A DNA stretch of 64,000 bases, from the NCBI GenBank assembly GCA_963766005.1, contig CAVXYG010000014.1, positions 124,001 through 188,000 on the forward strand, given 5' to 3'. Origin of the DNA: CAVXYG01 sp963766005 (GTDB taxonomy: Bacteria > Actinomycetota > Actinomycetes > S36-B12 > GCA-2699445). Positions 33,639 through 42,233 of the stretch are shown piece after piece. The position numbers and the translations under genes are program-made. A model generated the notes under the pieces. The model was given only the letters and a program-made list of their open reading frames with translations, made no database searches and had not been told where the DNA came from. Position 1 is the stretch's first letter. The number at the start of each line of letters is the position of its first letter.

Positions 33639-35128
33639 ACGGGCTCCCCTCATCGGAGGTGCTGTGGACACTGGCCGTCGTCGTCGTCGTCCCGTTCGTC
33701 ATCGTGGGGGCCGCGGAACTCGAGGAGCGACTGCGGCAGTCCCAATCGCCGCTGCGGCTCCCGGTGCTCACGGTGCGCAACTGGGTGCTGCCCTTCTTCG
33801 CCGCATGGGCGCTGCTGTCGCCGGTCCTCGGCGTAGCGGACACCTGGTACCTGAGCGTGGTCTCCACGGCGCTGATCCTGTCGCTGGCGGTGGCCGGCTG
33901 GCAGGTGCTGGGTGTCATCCGCGACGGTATCCGCTCCCGGCCCGCGCAACCGGGCCACCGTCGGGTGCCAGCACTGGTCCTGGTCTTCCCGCGGCTGGCC
34001 CTGGTGATCAGCGCCGGAGCCCTGATCCTCGCCGGGGTCTGGGGAGTCGATCTCTCCGCCGCTCTCACCGCGCTCGGCGTCACGTCGCTGGTGGTCTCCT
34101 TCGCCCTGCAGGACACGCTCAGCGGCCTCGCCTCCGGCGTGCTCCTGCTGTCCGACCGGCCGTTCAAACCGGGGGACTGGATCAGTGCCGGGGATACCGA
34201 GGGCGAGGTCGTCGACATCAACTGGCGGACCTCCCGCATCCGCGACCGCAACGGCGACGTGATCGTCGTGCCGAACAGCGAACTCGCCAACGCCAGCGTC
34301 ATCAACCACAGCGACCCCGATCCGCTGCACCGCGTCGTGGTGTCGCTCCAGGTCGCCTTCGCCAATCCGCCGACGCTGGCCAAGGACATGCTGCTCGACG
34401 CGGCGCGCTCGGTGCCCGGTGTCCTGACCGATCCCGCACCGAGCGTGCTGGTGACCACGATCGACGATCCGCTCATGGGGTACGACGTCTTCATGTGGGT
34501 GGACGACTTCGCGATCGTCCCGCGGGTGAAGGGCGACTTCGGGGCGCTGGTCTGGTACCAGTCGCACCGCCACAACGTCCCCCTCCCCAGTCCGGCGCAG
34601 GACATCTTCGTGCACGACCCCATCGCGGAGGCGGCGGCCGCGGAGCCGACGCTGGCCGAGTTGCGGCAGGCCGTCTGCACCTCGCCGCTGCTGGCCCAGC
34701 TGCCCGACGGGGAATTGGACCGGCTCGCCCATCGAGCGCGGCGCGTCCGCTACCGCGCCGGCGAACTGATGTTCGACTCCGCATCGGAGCGGCGCGACCT
34801 GCTCGTCATCGTCGCGGGCACCGCCCAACTGGTCCTGCTGGAGCCGGGCTTCGACGAGGCGGTGGTCAGCGAAGTCGGCGTCGGCGACGTGGTGGGACTG
34901 CTCGACGCGCGGCGCGGCGATCAGCGGTTGGTGGCGCTGCGCGCGGTCACCGACTGCGTCGTGGTCGTCCTGGCCGCAGAGCTCGTCGACGAGATCGGCA
35001 GCCGCAACGCCGAGATCGTGGCCGCGTTCAACAGGCTCTCGGCGCTGCGCCAGCGACGCGTCGCCCGCCTGGCCGAGGGACGCACCCTCCCGATCGCCTC
35101 CTCCGAAGCGGGGGCCGATCGACCGTGA
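33635..35128 (+). CDS. MscS-type channel with C-terminal cyclic-nucleotide-binding-like domain
   Basis: 497 residues. Several N-terminal helices lead to the pore helix and beta domain of MscS: LGVTSLVVSFALQDTLSGLA, LLSDRPFKPGDWI, DINWRTSRIRDRNGDVIVVP and NSELANASVINH. The cytoplasmic alpha/beta part runs to about residue 330. Residues about 345-475 form a cNMP-binding-like domain: ERRDLLVIVAGTAQLVLLEP, VGVGDVVGLLDARRGDQRLV. The phosphate-binding cassette is altered: the FGE stretch reads VVG, although an Arg is retained. Proteins of this architecture are known as bacterial cyclic-nucleotide-gated channels. It overlaps cyclase-like genes on both sides. Confidence 0.87.
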   Translation: MNGLPSSEVLWTLAVVVVVPFVIVGAAELEERLRQSQSPLRLPVLTVRNWVLPFFAAWALLSPVLGVADTWYLSVVSTALILSLAVAGWQVLGVIRDGIRSRPAQPGHRRVPALVLVFPRLALVISAGALILAGVWGVDLSAALTALGVTSLVVSFALQDTLSGLASGVLLLSDRPFKPGDWISAGDTEGEVVDINWRTSRIRDRNGDVIVVPNSELANASVINHSDPDPLHRVVVSLQVAFANPPTLAKDMLLDAARSVPGVLTDPAPSVLVTTIDDPLMGYDVFMWVDDFAIVPRVKGDFGALVWYQSHRHNVPLPSPAQDIFVHDPIAEAAAAEPTLAELRQAVCTSPLLAQLPDGELDRLAHRARRVRYRAGELMFDSASERRDLLVIVAGTAQLVLLEPGFDEAVVSEVGVGDVVGLLDARRGDQRLVALRAVTDCVVVVLAAELVDEIGSRNAEIVAAFNRLSALRQRRVARLAEGRTLPIASSEAGADRP

Positions 35129-37302
35129 GCGCCCGGCAGCCAGCGGCCCCCCGGTCGCGGACGACAGCGGGGGACCCTCCCGACTCGTCGCGGCGATTGG
35201 CGGCACTGCCGTGGTGGCGCCGACCGCGACGTCTGAGCCGGCAGCTCGCCGGAGCACTGGTACTCACCGCGCTGCTGGCGCTGGCGACCTTCGGCGGCCT
35301 GAACTACGTTGCCGCACGCGATCTGCTGGTCGTGGGAACGCAGAACCAGCTCGCAGCGATCGGTGCCACGCGCGCCAGCACCATCGAGGCCGGCGCAGAG
35401 CGCCTCGCGGCGGCAGTGTCCGCCGCCTCGGCCGATCTCGGCGTCGCCAGAGGGCTGGAGCTCCTGGTACCAGCATTCGCCGAGTTGGAGGGCACGCCGC
35501 TGACCGCGGAGCAGGAGGCCGAGCTGGCGGCCCAGTACGAGGAGCGCATCGTCGAGCCCCTGACCGGGACAAGCCTCGGTCCGGTCGAGGTCGACGACCT
35601 GCTGCCGATGACGGCCGCCGGTCGATACCTGCAGTACCACTACACCGCTCGGCCGCCGGGTACACCGGCCCCGGTCGACCCGGGCGACGGCAGTCGCTAC
35701 TCGCAGCTGAACGCGCAGGTGAACGCCGACGTCGAGTTGTTCTCCGAGTCCCTGGGCGGGGGCGACGTGCTGCTGATCGACGACGAGGGCACCATCGTCT
35801 ATTCGCTGTTCAAGCGCAACGACCTCGGCACCAACCTGGTCTCGGGCCCCTACGCCGGGGGCGCCCTCGCCGAAGCGGTGACCGAGCGCCTGCCCTTGAC
35901 CCGCGTGGGGACCGCGGTCCTCACCGACTTCTCGGTCAGCGCCTCGGGGCGCGCCGCCCTCTATGCGGTGACCGCGGTCAGCAACGGCAAGCAGGTCGTC
36001 GGGGCGCTCGCGGTGGAGGTCCCCGTCGAGCGGCTCAACGCCATCGTCAGCAACGACGGGAAGTGGGATGAGGTCGGGCTTGGCGACGGGGACGGCTACC
36101 TGGTCGCGCCCGACCTGGTCCTGCAGAGCGAGCCCAGGTCCTGGACCGAGGACCCGCAGGGCTACCTCGAACGGCTGCGATCCGGCGACGAGGACGACCA
36201 GGCCGAGGCCGAGCTGATCGAGGTGCTCGGCTCCCCGGTGGGCGTCCAGCTGATCGAGACCGAGCCGGTGCGGGCCGCCGCTGCAGGCGAGGAGTTCGTC
36301 GGGAGTGCGCGCGACATAGCAGGCGACCCGGTCTTCGCGGCAGCCAGTTCGTTCACCGCCGGCGGCCAGCAGTGGGTGGTGGTCACCGAAGCCCCCCGGT
36401 CTGCGGTCCTCGCCCCGCTGGGCCGCTACATCATGCAGATCCTGCTCGTGCTGGCCATCCTGCTGCCGGTCGTGGCCGTGCTGGCCGTCTGGCTGTCGCG
36501 GCTGCTGACCCGACCGATCCGGCCGACCGTCGAGGCAGCGCAGGCCGTCGTCGAGGGGGATCGCGACCCCTGCCTCAACACGGGGCGCCCCGACGAGTTC
36601 GGCGATCTGGGTCGTCGGCTGGTGTCCATGGCGGACTCCCTCGCAGAGCACGAGGCCGAGTTGGCCCGGGAGTACGAGCGGACCCGGCAGCTGCTGCTCG
36701 CCGTGCTCCCGCCGGCCCTGGTCGACGAGGACGGCCAGATCACCGGCACCGGTGATGCTGCGGAGCGCGCAACCGTCGTGGCCGTCGCGCTGCTGCCGTC
36801 GGGGGGCCAGCAGGATCAGGAACAGCTCAGCGAATCGCTGCGGAGCGCGGCGGCGCTCGCCGAGGAGATCGCGGCGCGGACATCGCTCAACCGCGTGCGG
36901 ATAGCGGCCGACCGGTACCTCTTCGTCGCCGGGATGGACCGCGACGATGCGGGTGCCGACGATGCCCTGGAGTTCGCCGTGGAGTTCCGGCGAAGCATCG
37001 TCAGCGAGATCGACCTGTCCTTCGACCTGCACGTCGGCCTCTCCAGCGGTTCGGTCGCGACCGGCGTCCTGGACACCGGCTCCCTGACCTTCGGCGCGTG
37101 GGGCGACCCGGTACGCCGGGCGCTCGCCCTAGCTTCGCTCTCGGCTGTCGACACCGTGCTCATCGACGCCACGACCGCCGAGAGCTGCTCCCGCGGTCGC
37201 TGGCAGCTCGAGCCGGCCCACGATGTCGTCGGCCTCGATGGCGAGCCGATGGAGTTGTTCACGTTGCAGACCGATGAGGCGGAGGCGGCCGCGACGCTCT
37301 GA
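35125..37302 (+). CDS. Receptor-like membrane protein with degenerate class III cyclase domain (B)
   Basis: 725 residues from a GTG overlapping the channel stop (GTGA). Helix 1 near residues 42-62 (LSRQLAGALVLTALLALATF), an extracytoplasmic sensor of about 350 residues, helix 2 near 437-460 (QILLVLAILLPVVAVLAVWL), HAMP (TRPIRPTVEAAQAVVEGDRD), then a cyclase-like domain. That domain is more eroded than in protein A: TVVAVALLPSGG lacks the first metal Asp, LNRVRIAADRYLFVAG keeps an Asp but replaces Lys with Arg, and LTFGAWGDPVRRALALA lacks the Asn. Same architecture as A, with low overall identity, suggesting an old duplication. It probably regulates the channel as a non-catalytic subunit. Confidence 0.8.
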   Translation: MSARQPAAPRSRTTAGDPPDSSRRLAALPWWRRPRRLSRQLAGALVLTALLALATFGGLNYVAARDLLVVGTQNQLAAIGATRASTIEAGAERLAAAVSAASADLGVARGLELLVPAFAELEGTPLTAEQEAELAAQYEERIVEPLTGTSLGPVEVDDLLPMTAAGRYLQYHYTARPPGTPAPVDPGDGSRYSQLNAQVNADVELFSESLGGGDVLLIDDEGTIVYSLFKRNDLGTNLVSGPYAGGALAEAVTERLPLTRVGTAVLTDFSVSASGRAALYAVTAVSNGKQVVGALAVEVPVERLNAIVSNDGKWDEVGLGDGDGYLVAPDLVLQSEPRSWTEDPQGYLERLRSGDEDDQAEAELIEVLGSPVGVQLIETEPVRAAAAGEEFVGSARDIAGDPVFAAASSFTAGGQQWVVVTEAPRSAVLAPLGRYIMQILLVLAILLPVVAVLAVWLSRLLTRPIRPTVEAAQAVVEGDRDPCLNTGRPDEFGDLGRRLVSMADSLAEHEAELAREYERTRQLLLAVLPPALVDEDGQITGTGDAAERATVVAVALLPSGGQQDQEQLSESLRSAAALAEEIAARTSLNRVRIAADRYLFVAGMDRDDAGADDALEFAVEFRRSIVSEIDLSFDLHVGLSSGSVATGVLDTGSLTFGAWGDPVRRALALASLSAVDTVLIDATTAESCSRGRWQLEPAHDVVGLDGEPMELFTLQTDEAEAAATL

Positions 37303-37427
37303 GGATCGGTCGCGTACCCGGTCCGCGCCGTCCCGATCGGGCCCTGGGGCTCGCCCGGCGTCCGCCGCGAAGGCCTCCGCGGTCGGGCCCTGTCGAGGGA
37401 CCCTCGGTCGGTCGGGATGCCGGCCGG

Positions 37428-37880
37428 CTACCGTCCGGGAACCGCGACCTCGACCGTGCCGCCGCCGTACCCGTTGGCCAGATCGCGTCCCTGGACCACG
37501 ACGGACGTGACGTCCGGCGGGATCTCCAGGCCCGACTGCGTGCGGGTGAACGGCTGCTCGCCCGCATGGTCGTGCAGCAGCTCGCGCGAGCCGAGTTCCT
37601 GGCCGTCCGGCGCGAGGACCCGCCACCCGTCCGCGTAGCGATCCGCGGTGTCGTAGGGGGAGGACAACGTCACCTCGACGTCGAACACGGTGGCCGACCG
37701 GGGGACCAGCACGGCGTCGACGACGTTCGGGAACTGCTGACCGGCATCGGCCGTGGCCTGCGACGCGGTTGCCGGGCCCGTGGCGGTGGGATCGGTGCCC
37801 CCCTGCGCGCAGGAGCCGAGCACGGCAACGACCGCAACCAACGCTGCCGCGGGTCCAGGGCGATGGCGCGCAGTGCTCAC
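37428..37880 (-). CDS. Lipoprotein of unknown function
   Basis: 150 residues from the GTG at 37880, chosen because it opens a proper lipoprotein signal (PAAALVAVVAVLGSC). The mature domain is a beta-rich module (VFDVEVTLSSPYDTADRYAD, GWRVLAPDGQELGSRELLHD, HAGEQPFTRTQSGLEIPPDV) with a conserved appearance but no function known to me. The frame remains open upstream to about 38400 without a start codon before 38264, which may reflect a fusion with a decayed gene. Confidence 0.65.
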   Translation of the reverse strand: MSTARHRPGPAAALVAVVAVLGSCAQGGTDPTATGPATASQATADAGQQFPNVVDAVLVPRSATVFDVEVTLSSPYDTADRYADGWRVLAPDGQELGSRELLHDHAGEQPFTRTQSGLEIPPDVTSVVVQGRDLANGYGGGTVEVAVPGR

Positions 37881-39154
37881 CGGACCATCGTCGCGCACGC
37901 GGCCGTCGCGGCCCGGCCGCAGAAGGATCCCTGCGGTTGCCGGCGCTCGGTCCGGCAGCCGGTCCACGCGCACGGCGCGATCGACCGCGACGCACACCTG
38001 CCAGGTGCGGAGCATCAGGTCGGTGGCGGCGGCGAGGTCGCTCACGTCCGCGCGTGGCCGCGGCCGTGGCCGGAGCAGACGCGCGGGCCGCACGAAGGAG
38101 GGGGCGCGCGACCGCCATCCCATGCGGTCGAGACGGGTGCCGAGCACGATGAGCGCCCGGGCGATGTCGGGGAGGGAAGCCACGGAGGAGGGCGGGGCGT
38201 CGAGCGTGGCCGACCATCGCAGCGTCCTGCCAGAGGCCGCGGGACCGACGGCGAGCGCGGTCACGGCGGGGCCGTCGGCACGCGGGCCGAAGTGGTCGCT
38301 GGCCTGGCCGATCGCGAGCCGGATCCGCCCGCCACGACGGACAGCGAGCAGCGTGCAGTTGTCGCACGGCAGCCCCCGGGATCGCCGTGCGCCAGACCCC
38401 GATCAGACGTGAGTCCCACTTGCTGCTGGCTGGCGCCCCCGGCCGGAGGCCGTGGGCGAAGAGCTCAGGATCGCGTGGCGGGACCCAGCGGTGCGAGGGC
38501 AGGACGACAGTTCCCTCCGACGAGGTCAACTGGCGCACGAGGCGGACCCGCCTGCGCATGTTGCCCGAAGCCGGGCGGCGGCCCAGCCGTGCTCGCGTCC
38601 GGAAGCGACGCGACGGGCACCGGTGCGCGCCGCCTGCGGCCCCGTTGGGTGAGGTGGCCGGGCGGCCGCGAGTCGGCTCAGGATCGCCCGAGAGCCGCCG
38701 CTCCAATGGACGCAGACCGGACCATCCGGGGTCGGCATTGGTGGGAGTCCCGGTTCCAGGATCCGGGTGCGGGCCGTGCCAGGCCCGGCTGGAGCAGGGG
38801 AGCCTGATCCATGGTGACCGGCCAGGTGTCGAAGGCCAGCGGCGACCGGCTGGCCGTGGAACCTGCGTCTGATGGCGGGCTGTTGAGGAGCTTCCGGAAC
38901 GGCACTGCGAGTCCGGGGGTGAGCGGGCTGCGGGCAAGGAGGCCCTGCCGGCAACGTCCGAACCGCTGAGCTCAGCACCGCGCGTTTGAGGTTCGGAAAG
39001 ATCGGGGACGGCGCCGGCGCTGTTCACGACCACAGGGGCGTCGCCGACATCGTGCACTCACCAATCGGCCGCCAGCAGGGTCGTTGGCAGCGCCACAGCG
39101 CCACAGCGCCAGAGCCGTCGGTGTGCCCGCGAGCGCCGGTGGGGGTGTAACCCG
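37881..39154. other. Long region without a confident gene; possible decayed ORF
   Basis: 1.27 kb. On the minus strand the frame of the lipoprotein stays open from 38264 down to 37881 with high GC3. Upstream of 38264, codons for PCDNCTLLAVRRGG and RIRLAIGQASDHFGPRADG look protein-like but have no start, while another minus frame (38400-38560) reads VRLVRQLTSSEGTVVLPSHR. This could be a frameshifted gene of unknown family. Nothing else recognisable was seen. Confidence 0.3.
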
Positions 39155-39646
39155 TCACGAGTGCACCCCAGCCGCGTCGAGCCAGAGCACCAGCGTGCCC
39201 GGGTTGCGACCGGCGTCCTGGAAGCCGAACCTGGCGTAGAGCCGCATGGCCGGGTTGCCCGCCGCCACGCTGAGACTGATGCCCCGCAAGTCACGGCGAC
39301 GCGCCTCCGCGATCGCCGTGCGCAGCATCAGCGACCCCAGGCCGCGGCCCCGATGCGCCTCGACCACGTGGAGACTCAGTTCCGGAATGTCCTGCGCCAC
39401 GAAGCCGAAACCGGGGTCGGCACTGGTGAAGTGCGTCAGCCACACGATTCCCAGCCACCCGCGCGGCGCTTCCTGCGCCACCCGGCCGAAGTCCCCCGGT
39501 CCGGGCCAGGGCGCGACGTAGTGCCAGAGCGCGGGGTCTGCGCGCACCTGGTCGGCCGTGGTGCGGGGGCCGTTCCAGTTGACGTTGCCCAGCGTCGCCG
39601 CGGCCAGGATCGGCCGATCCGCAGCCGTCGCTGGTCGCAGCCTCAT
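39155..39646 (-). CDS. GNAT-family N-acetyltransferase
   Basis: 163 residues from ATG 39646 (MRLRPATAADRPILAAATLG). The acetyl-CoA-binding motif A is ELSLHVVEAHRGRGLGSLML (R/Q-x-x-G-x-G/A as RGRGLG), preceded by a FGFVAQDI strand and followed by ISLSVAAGNPAMRLYARFGF, the motif B signature. It transfers acetyl from acetyl-CoA to an amine; substrate unknown. The frame extends upstream to 39697 without a better ribosome site. Confidence 0.88.
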   Translation of the reverse strand: MRLRPATAADRPILAAATLGNVNWNGPRTTADQVRADPALWHYVAPWPGPGDFGRVAQEAPRGWLGIVWLTHFTSADPGFGFVAQDIPELSLHVVEAHRGRGLGSLMLRTAIAEARRRDLRGISLSVAAGNPAMRLYARFGFQDAGRNPGTLVLWLDAAGVHS

Positions 39647-40171
39647 CGCGCTCTGCTGCGAGGTGCCATCGACCGGACCCACCGCACCATCCTGCACGCC
39701 GGCTCGGCCCTAGGCGAGTCGTCCTGGCATGCGCTGCACCGCACCGCTGGCGAACCCACCGGTCGCAGGACGCAGTTCGGCCCGAGCGGACTGACGGCTC
39801 GGTGGTGCGCGGCGTGCCATCGCCCAGCCGAGCGCTGGCTGGTCAGCGCCCCGCCTCGGCGATGCCGGGGTAGGCCTCGACCGGCCCTGACCGGGTGCTC
39901 CAGCGGCGGGACATCGAACGGCCCGAACGCTGTGCAGAGGGCCGTGTCGTCGACGACGAAGGACGCAGCCCTTCGGTGCAGGATCCCCAGGTCTGCTTCG
40001 ACATGAGGCGAACGGGGATGCCAGGCCCAGCATGCGGGCCGATAGGGCCGCGGTCGTGGCCGGCTGCGGCAGCGACTGGTGCACCCGCGACGGGAACTGC
40101 CGACCGGTGGTCTGGAAACCGGGTTCCCGGCGTCCGAAAAGCGGAACGGGCGCCACGCACTAGGGTGAGTT
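39647..40171. other. Intergenic region, no gene recognised
   Basis: 525 bp between divergent acetyltransferase and glycosyltransferase genes. Several minus-strand open frames exist but none has a ribosome site, GC3 bias or family resemblance. Confidence 0.4.
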
Positions 40172-41440
40172 GTGCGCATCTTCATCTGGCACGGCTATCT
40201 GCTGCACGGCACCGGGTCCAACGAGTACACCCGGGCGCTGACCCGCACGCTGGCCCGCCACGGTCACGACGTCACCGTCTTCTGCTCCGAGGATGCCGGC
40301 GACCTCGACCTCGGCGGCGCGGCGCTGCGGCGACCGATGCTGCCCGGGAGGCTGCCGGTCTTCGTGCTCGACGCCTACGACGGCATGGAACCGGCGCTGC
40401 TGCCGGCGATGCCGCGCGCCGAGGTGTCGCAGTTCGTGGACGCCCAGGCGCGGGCGATCCGGGCCGAGGGACCGGCCGACCTGCTCATCGCCAACCACGT
40501 CCTGCTCGGCGGTCCCGTCGGAGCGGCCAGCGGGCTGCGCTACGTGGTGAAGGCGCACGGCTCGGAACTGGAGTACGCGATGCGCGGCGACGACGCGCTG
40601 TGCGCGTGGGCCCGCGAGACGCTGGCACCGGCCGCCGCCGTCATCGCGGGGTCCGAGCACATTCGCGACGTCCTGGCCGATGTGGCAGGTATTCGCGAGC
40701 GCGTGGTGGTGATCCCGCCGGGCGTGGATACCGACGAGATGCGACCGCAGAACCCGGCCGTGGCTCGCGATCGGCTCATCCGAGAGGCGCAGGACGACCT
40801 CCCGAACCCCCCCGAGCGGCTCGATGAGCGACTCCCCGACGACGGCAACGCTGCTCGCTTCGCCGACTTCTTCGACCGTGGCGACGATCCGATCGTCACC
40901 TATGTCGGCAAGCTCAGCGAGCAGAAGGGGGTGGCGCTGCTCCTCGACGCCCTGGCCGGGCTGCGCGCGCGGGCGATCATCGTCGGCTTCGGGCCGGCGC
41001 GCGCCGACCTGGAGTCGCAGGCGGCGCGGCTGGGCGTGGACGCGCTCTTCACCGGCCCGCTGCAGCATCGCCACCTGTCCAACCTGTGGCCGATCGCCGC
41101 GGCCAGCGTCGTGCCGAGCGTCTTCCCCGAGGCGTTCGGCATGGTGGCCGCCGAGGCGGCTTCGTGCGGCTGTCCGCCCATCGTTGCCCGCCACAGCGGC
41201 CTGGCCGAGATCGCCGAGGGGATCGAGGCCGTGCTGCCGCCGCATCTGCGGATCCTGTCCTTCCCGCGCACTGATGCCGCAGGCCTGCGGCAACGGCTGG
41301 AGCAGGTCCTCGGGTTGCCCGAGCCTGACCGCGACACGCTGCGGACGGGTTGCCGCACCGCTGTGGAGGATCTCTGGAGTTGGGACAGCGTCGCGGAGCG
41401 GATCGTGCGGCTGGGGGTGGCTGAGCCGCCGCTCAGTTGA
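40172..41440 (+). CDS. GT4-family glycosyltransferase
   Basis: 422 residues from a GTG. GT-B fold: N-terminal Rossmann half begins MRIFIWHGYLLHGTGSNEYT (Gly-rich loop), with VVKAHGSELEYAMRG and VIAGSEHIRDVLADV. The C-terminal half has VTYVGKLSEQKGVALLLDAL, IIVGFGPARADLESQA and the nucleotide-sugar site PSVFPEAFGMVAAEAASCGC, containing the E-x7-E motif. It retains anomeric configuration and transfers sugar to lipid, protein or polysaccharide. No other cell-envelope genes are adjacent, so the acceptor is unknown. Confidence 0.9.
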   Translation: MRIFIWHGYLLHGTGSNEYTRALTRTLARHGHDVTVFCSEDAGDLDLGGAALRRPMLPGRLPVFVLDAYDGMEPALLPAMPRAEVSQFVDAQARAIRAEGPADLLIANHVLLGGPVGAASGLRYVVKAHGSELEYAMRGDDALCAWARETLAPAAAVIAGSEHIRDVLADVAGIRERVVVIPPGVDTDEMRPQNPAVARDRLIREAQDDLPNPPERLDERLPDDGNAARFADFFDRGDDPIVTYVGKLSEQKGVALLLDALAGLRARAIIVGFGPARADLESQAARLGVDALFTGPLQHRHLSNLWPIAAASVVPSVFPEAFGMVAAEAASCGCPPIVARHSGLAEIAEGIEAVLPPHLRILSFPRTDAAGLRQRLEQVLGLPEPDRDTLRTGCRTAVEDLWSWDSVAERIVRLGVAEPPLS

Positions 41441-41534
41441 CCCACTCCCGCCGGAGGGGCTGGTCGCTGCTTGGTGCCGCGAGCGCTGCGCCGGTGCTCT
41501 TGAGCCCGGGGCCGCATCCCGAGAAGAATCATTG

Positions 41535-41551
41535 GGCTAAGAGGATTAGCC
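41535..41551. promoter_or_regulatory. Inverted repeat in an AT-richer upstream region
   Basis: GGCTAA (41535-41540) and TTAGCC (41546-41551) flank GAGGA. The surrounding 40 bp are markedly less GC-rich than the window, and lie about 60 bp upstream of the ATG of the small membrane protein gene, so this is a plausible promoter/operator site. Confidence 0.35.
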
Positions 41552-41611
41552 AGATGTCCCGCGGGGAAGAGTCTCTGTGTAGCCGACACGGCCCCACAGA
41601 AAGGACCCATC

Positions 41612-42082
41612 ATGAGCACGATCGAGAGCATCCAGACCCCCGCAGAGCACCTCCCCGCAGTGGCGGAGCCGCAGACCAAGAAGGGCGTGCGCGCCGCCGG
41701 CATCGTCTCGGTCATCGTGGGCGTGGTCATGGTGGTTGCCGGTGCGTTCACCTGGATCACCGTTGGCAACGAGCTCGCACAAGAGAACATCGTCGTCTCG
41801 GCCGACGCGCCGAACTTCGCCGGCGAGACGGTCGACGGCCCGCTGACGGCGTTCGCCGAGGCCCAGATCATCAAGGACCACGCGCTGGACGCCACCGAGG
41901 GTCTGACCTACGCCGAGATGGACCGCGACGACCCGATGCGCGACGTGGCCAAGGATGCCTCGTACCTGCGGGCCTCGCTGTTCACCTCCGTGATCGGCTT
42001 CGGCGTCTCCGCGCTGGTCGTCGGCTCCGGCGTGATGTTCACCGTCATCGGCGGCGCCCTGACCCGGCTGTCGCGTCCCTGA
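41612..42082 (+). CDS. Two-span membrane protein of unknown function
   Basis: 156 residues; AGAAAGGA precedes the ATG. Layout: cytoplasmic N-terminus, helix 1 (AGIVSVIVGVVMVVAGAFTW), an acidic outer loop of about 75 residues (ENIVVSADAPNFAGETVDG; AEMDRDDPMRDVAKDASYLR), helix 2 (SVIGFGVSALVVGSGVMFTV). Similar actinobacterial proteins are often labelled as aromatic ring-opening dioxygenase LigA, but there is no dioxygenase motif here and I regard that name as unfounded. A strong terminator follows. Confidence 0.75.
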   Translation: MSTIESIQTPAEHLPAVAEPQTKKGVRAAGIVSVIVGVVMVVAGAFTWITVGNELAQENIVVSADAPNFAGETVDGPLTAFAEAQIIKDHALDATEGLTYAEMDRDDPMRDVAKDASYLRASLFTSVIGFGVSALVVGSGVMFTVIGGALTRLSRP

Positions 42083-42099
42083 CGCACCACCGACTTCGC

Positions 42100-42134
42100 A
42101 AGGGGCGGGCCCGCAGCACTGCGGCCCGCCCCTT
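42100..42134. terminator. Strong hairpin terminator between convergent genes
   Basis: AAGGGGCGGGCCCGCA (from 42100) pairs with TGCGGCCCGCCCCTT (to 42134) through a 15-bp stem with one bulge and a 4-base loop. It lies 17 bp after the stop of the small membrane protein gene and can serve both strands, since the photolyase-like gene converges on it. Confidence 0.75.
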
Positions 42135-42233
42135 CGCCGTGCCCGGGCATCCGCCACAGGAGACGGGGGCGTGGCCGCGCGCCGTTGTGGTCGTTGCCCG
42201 CGGGCGCCTGGCGCCGCGGGTGTGCGGGAACGT

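Noticed and set aside
37129..39057. A 642-codon open frame on the minus strand
   Set aside because: Most of it is antisense to, or downstream of, the second cyclase-like gene; composition is Arg/Pro/Ala-rich as in off-frame reading of GC-rich DNA, and no domain is visible.
41612..42082. LigA-type ring-opening dioxygenase label for this membrane protein
   Set aside because: No metal-binding or dioxygenase motif; the name is a known mis-propagated label for similar two-span proteins.
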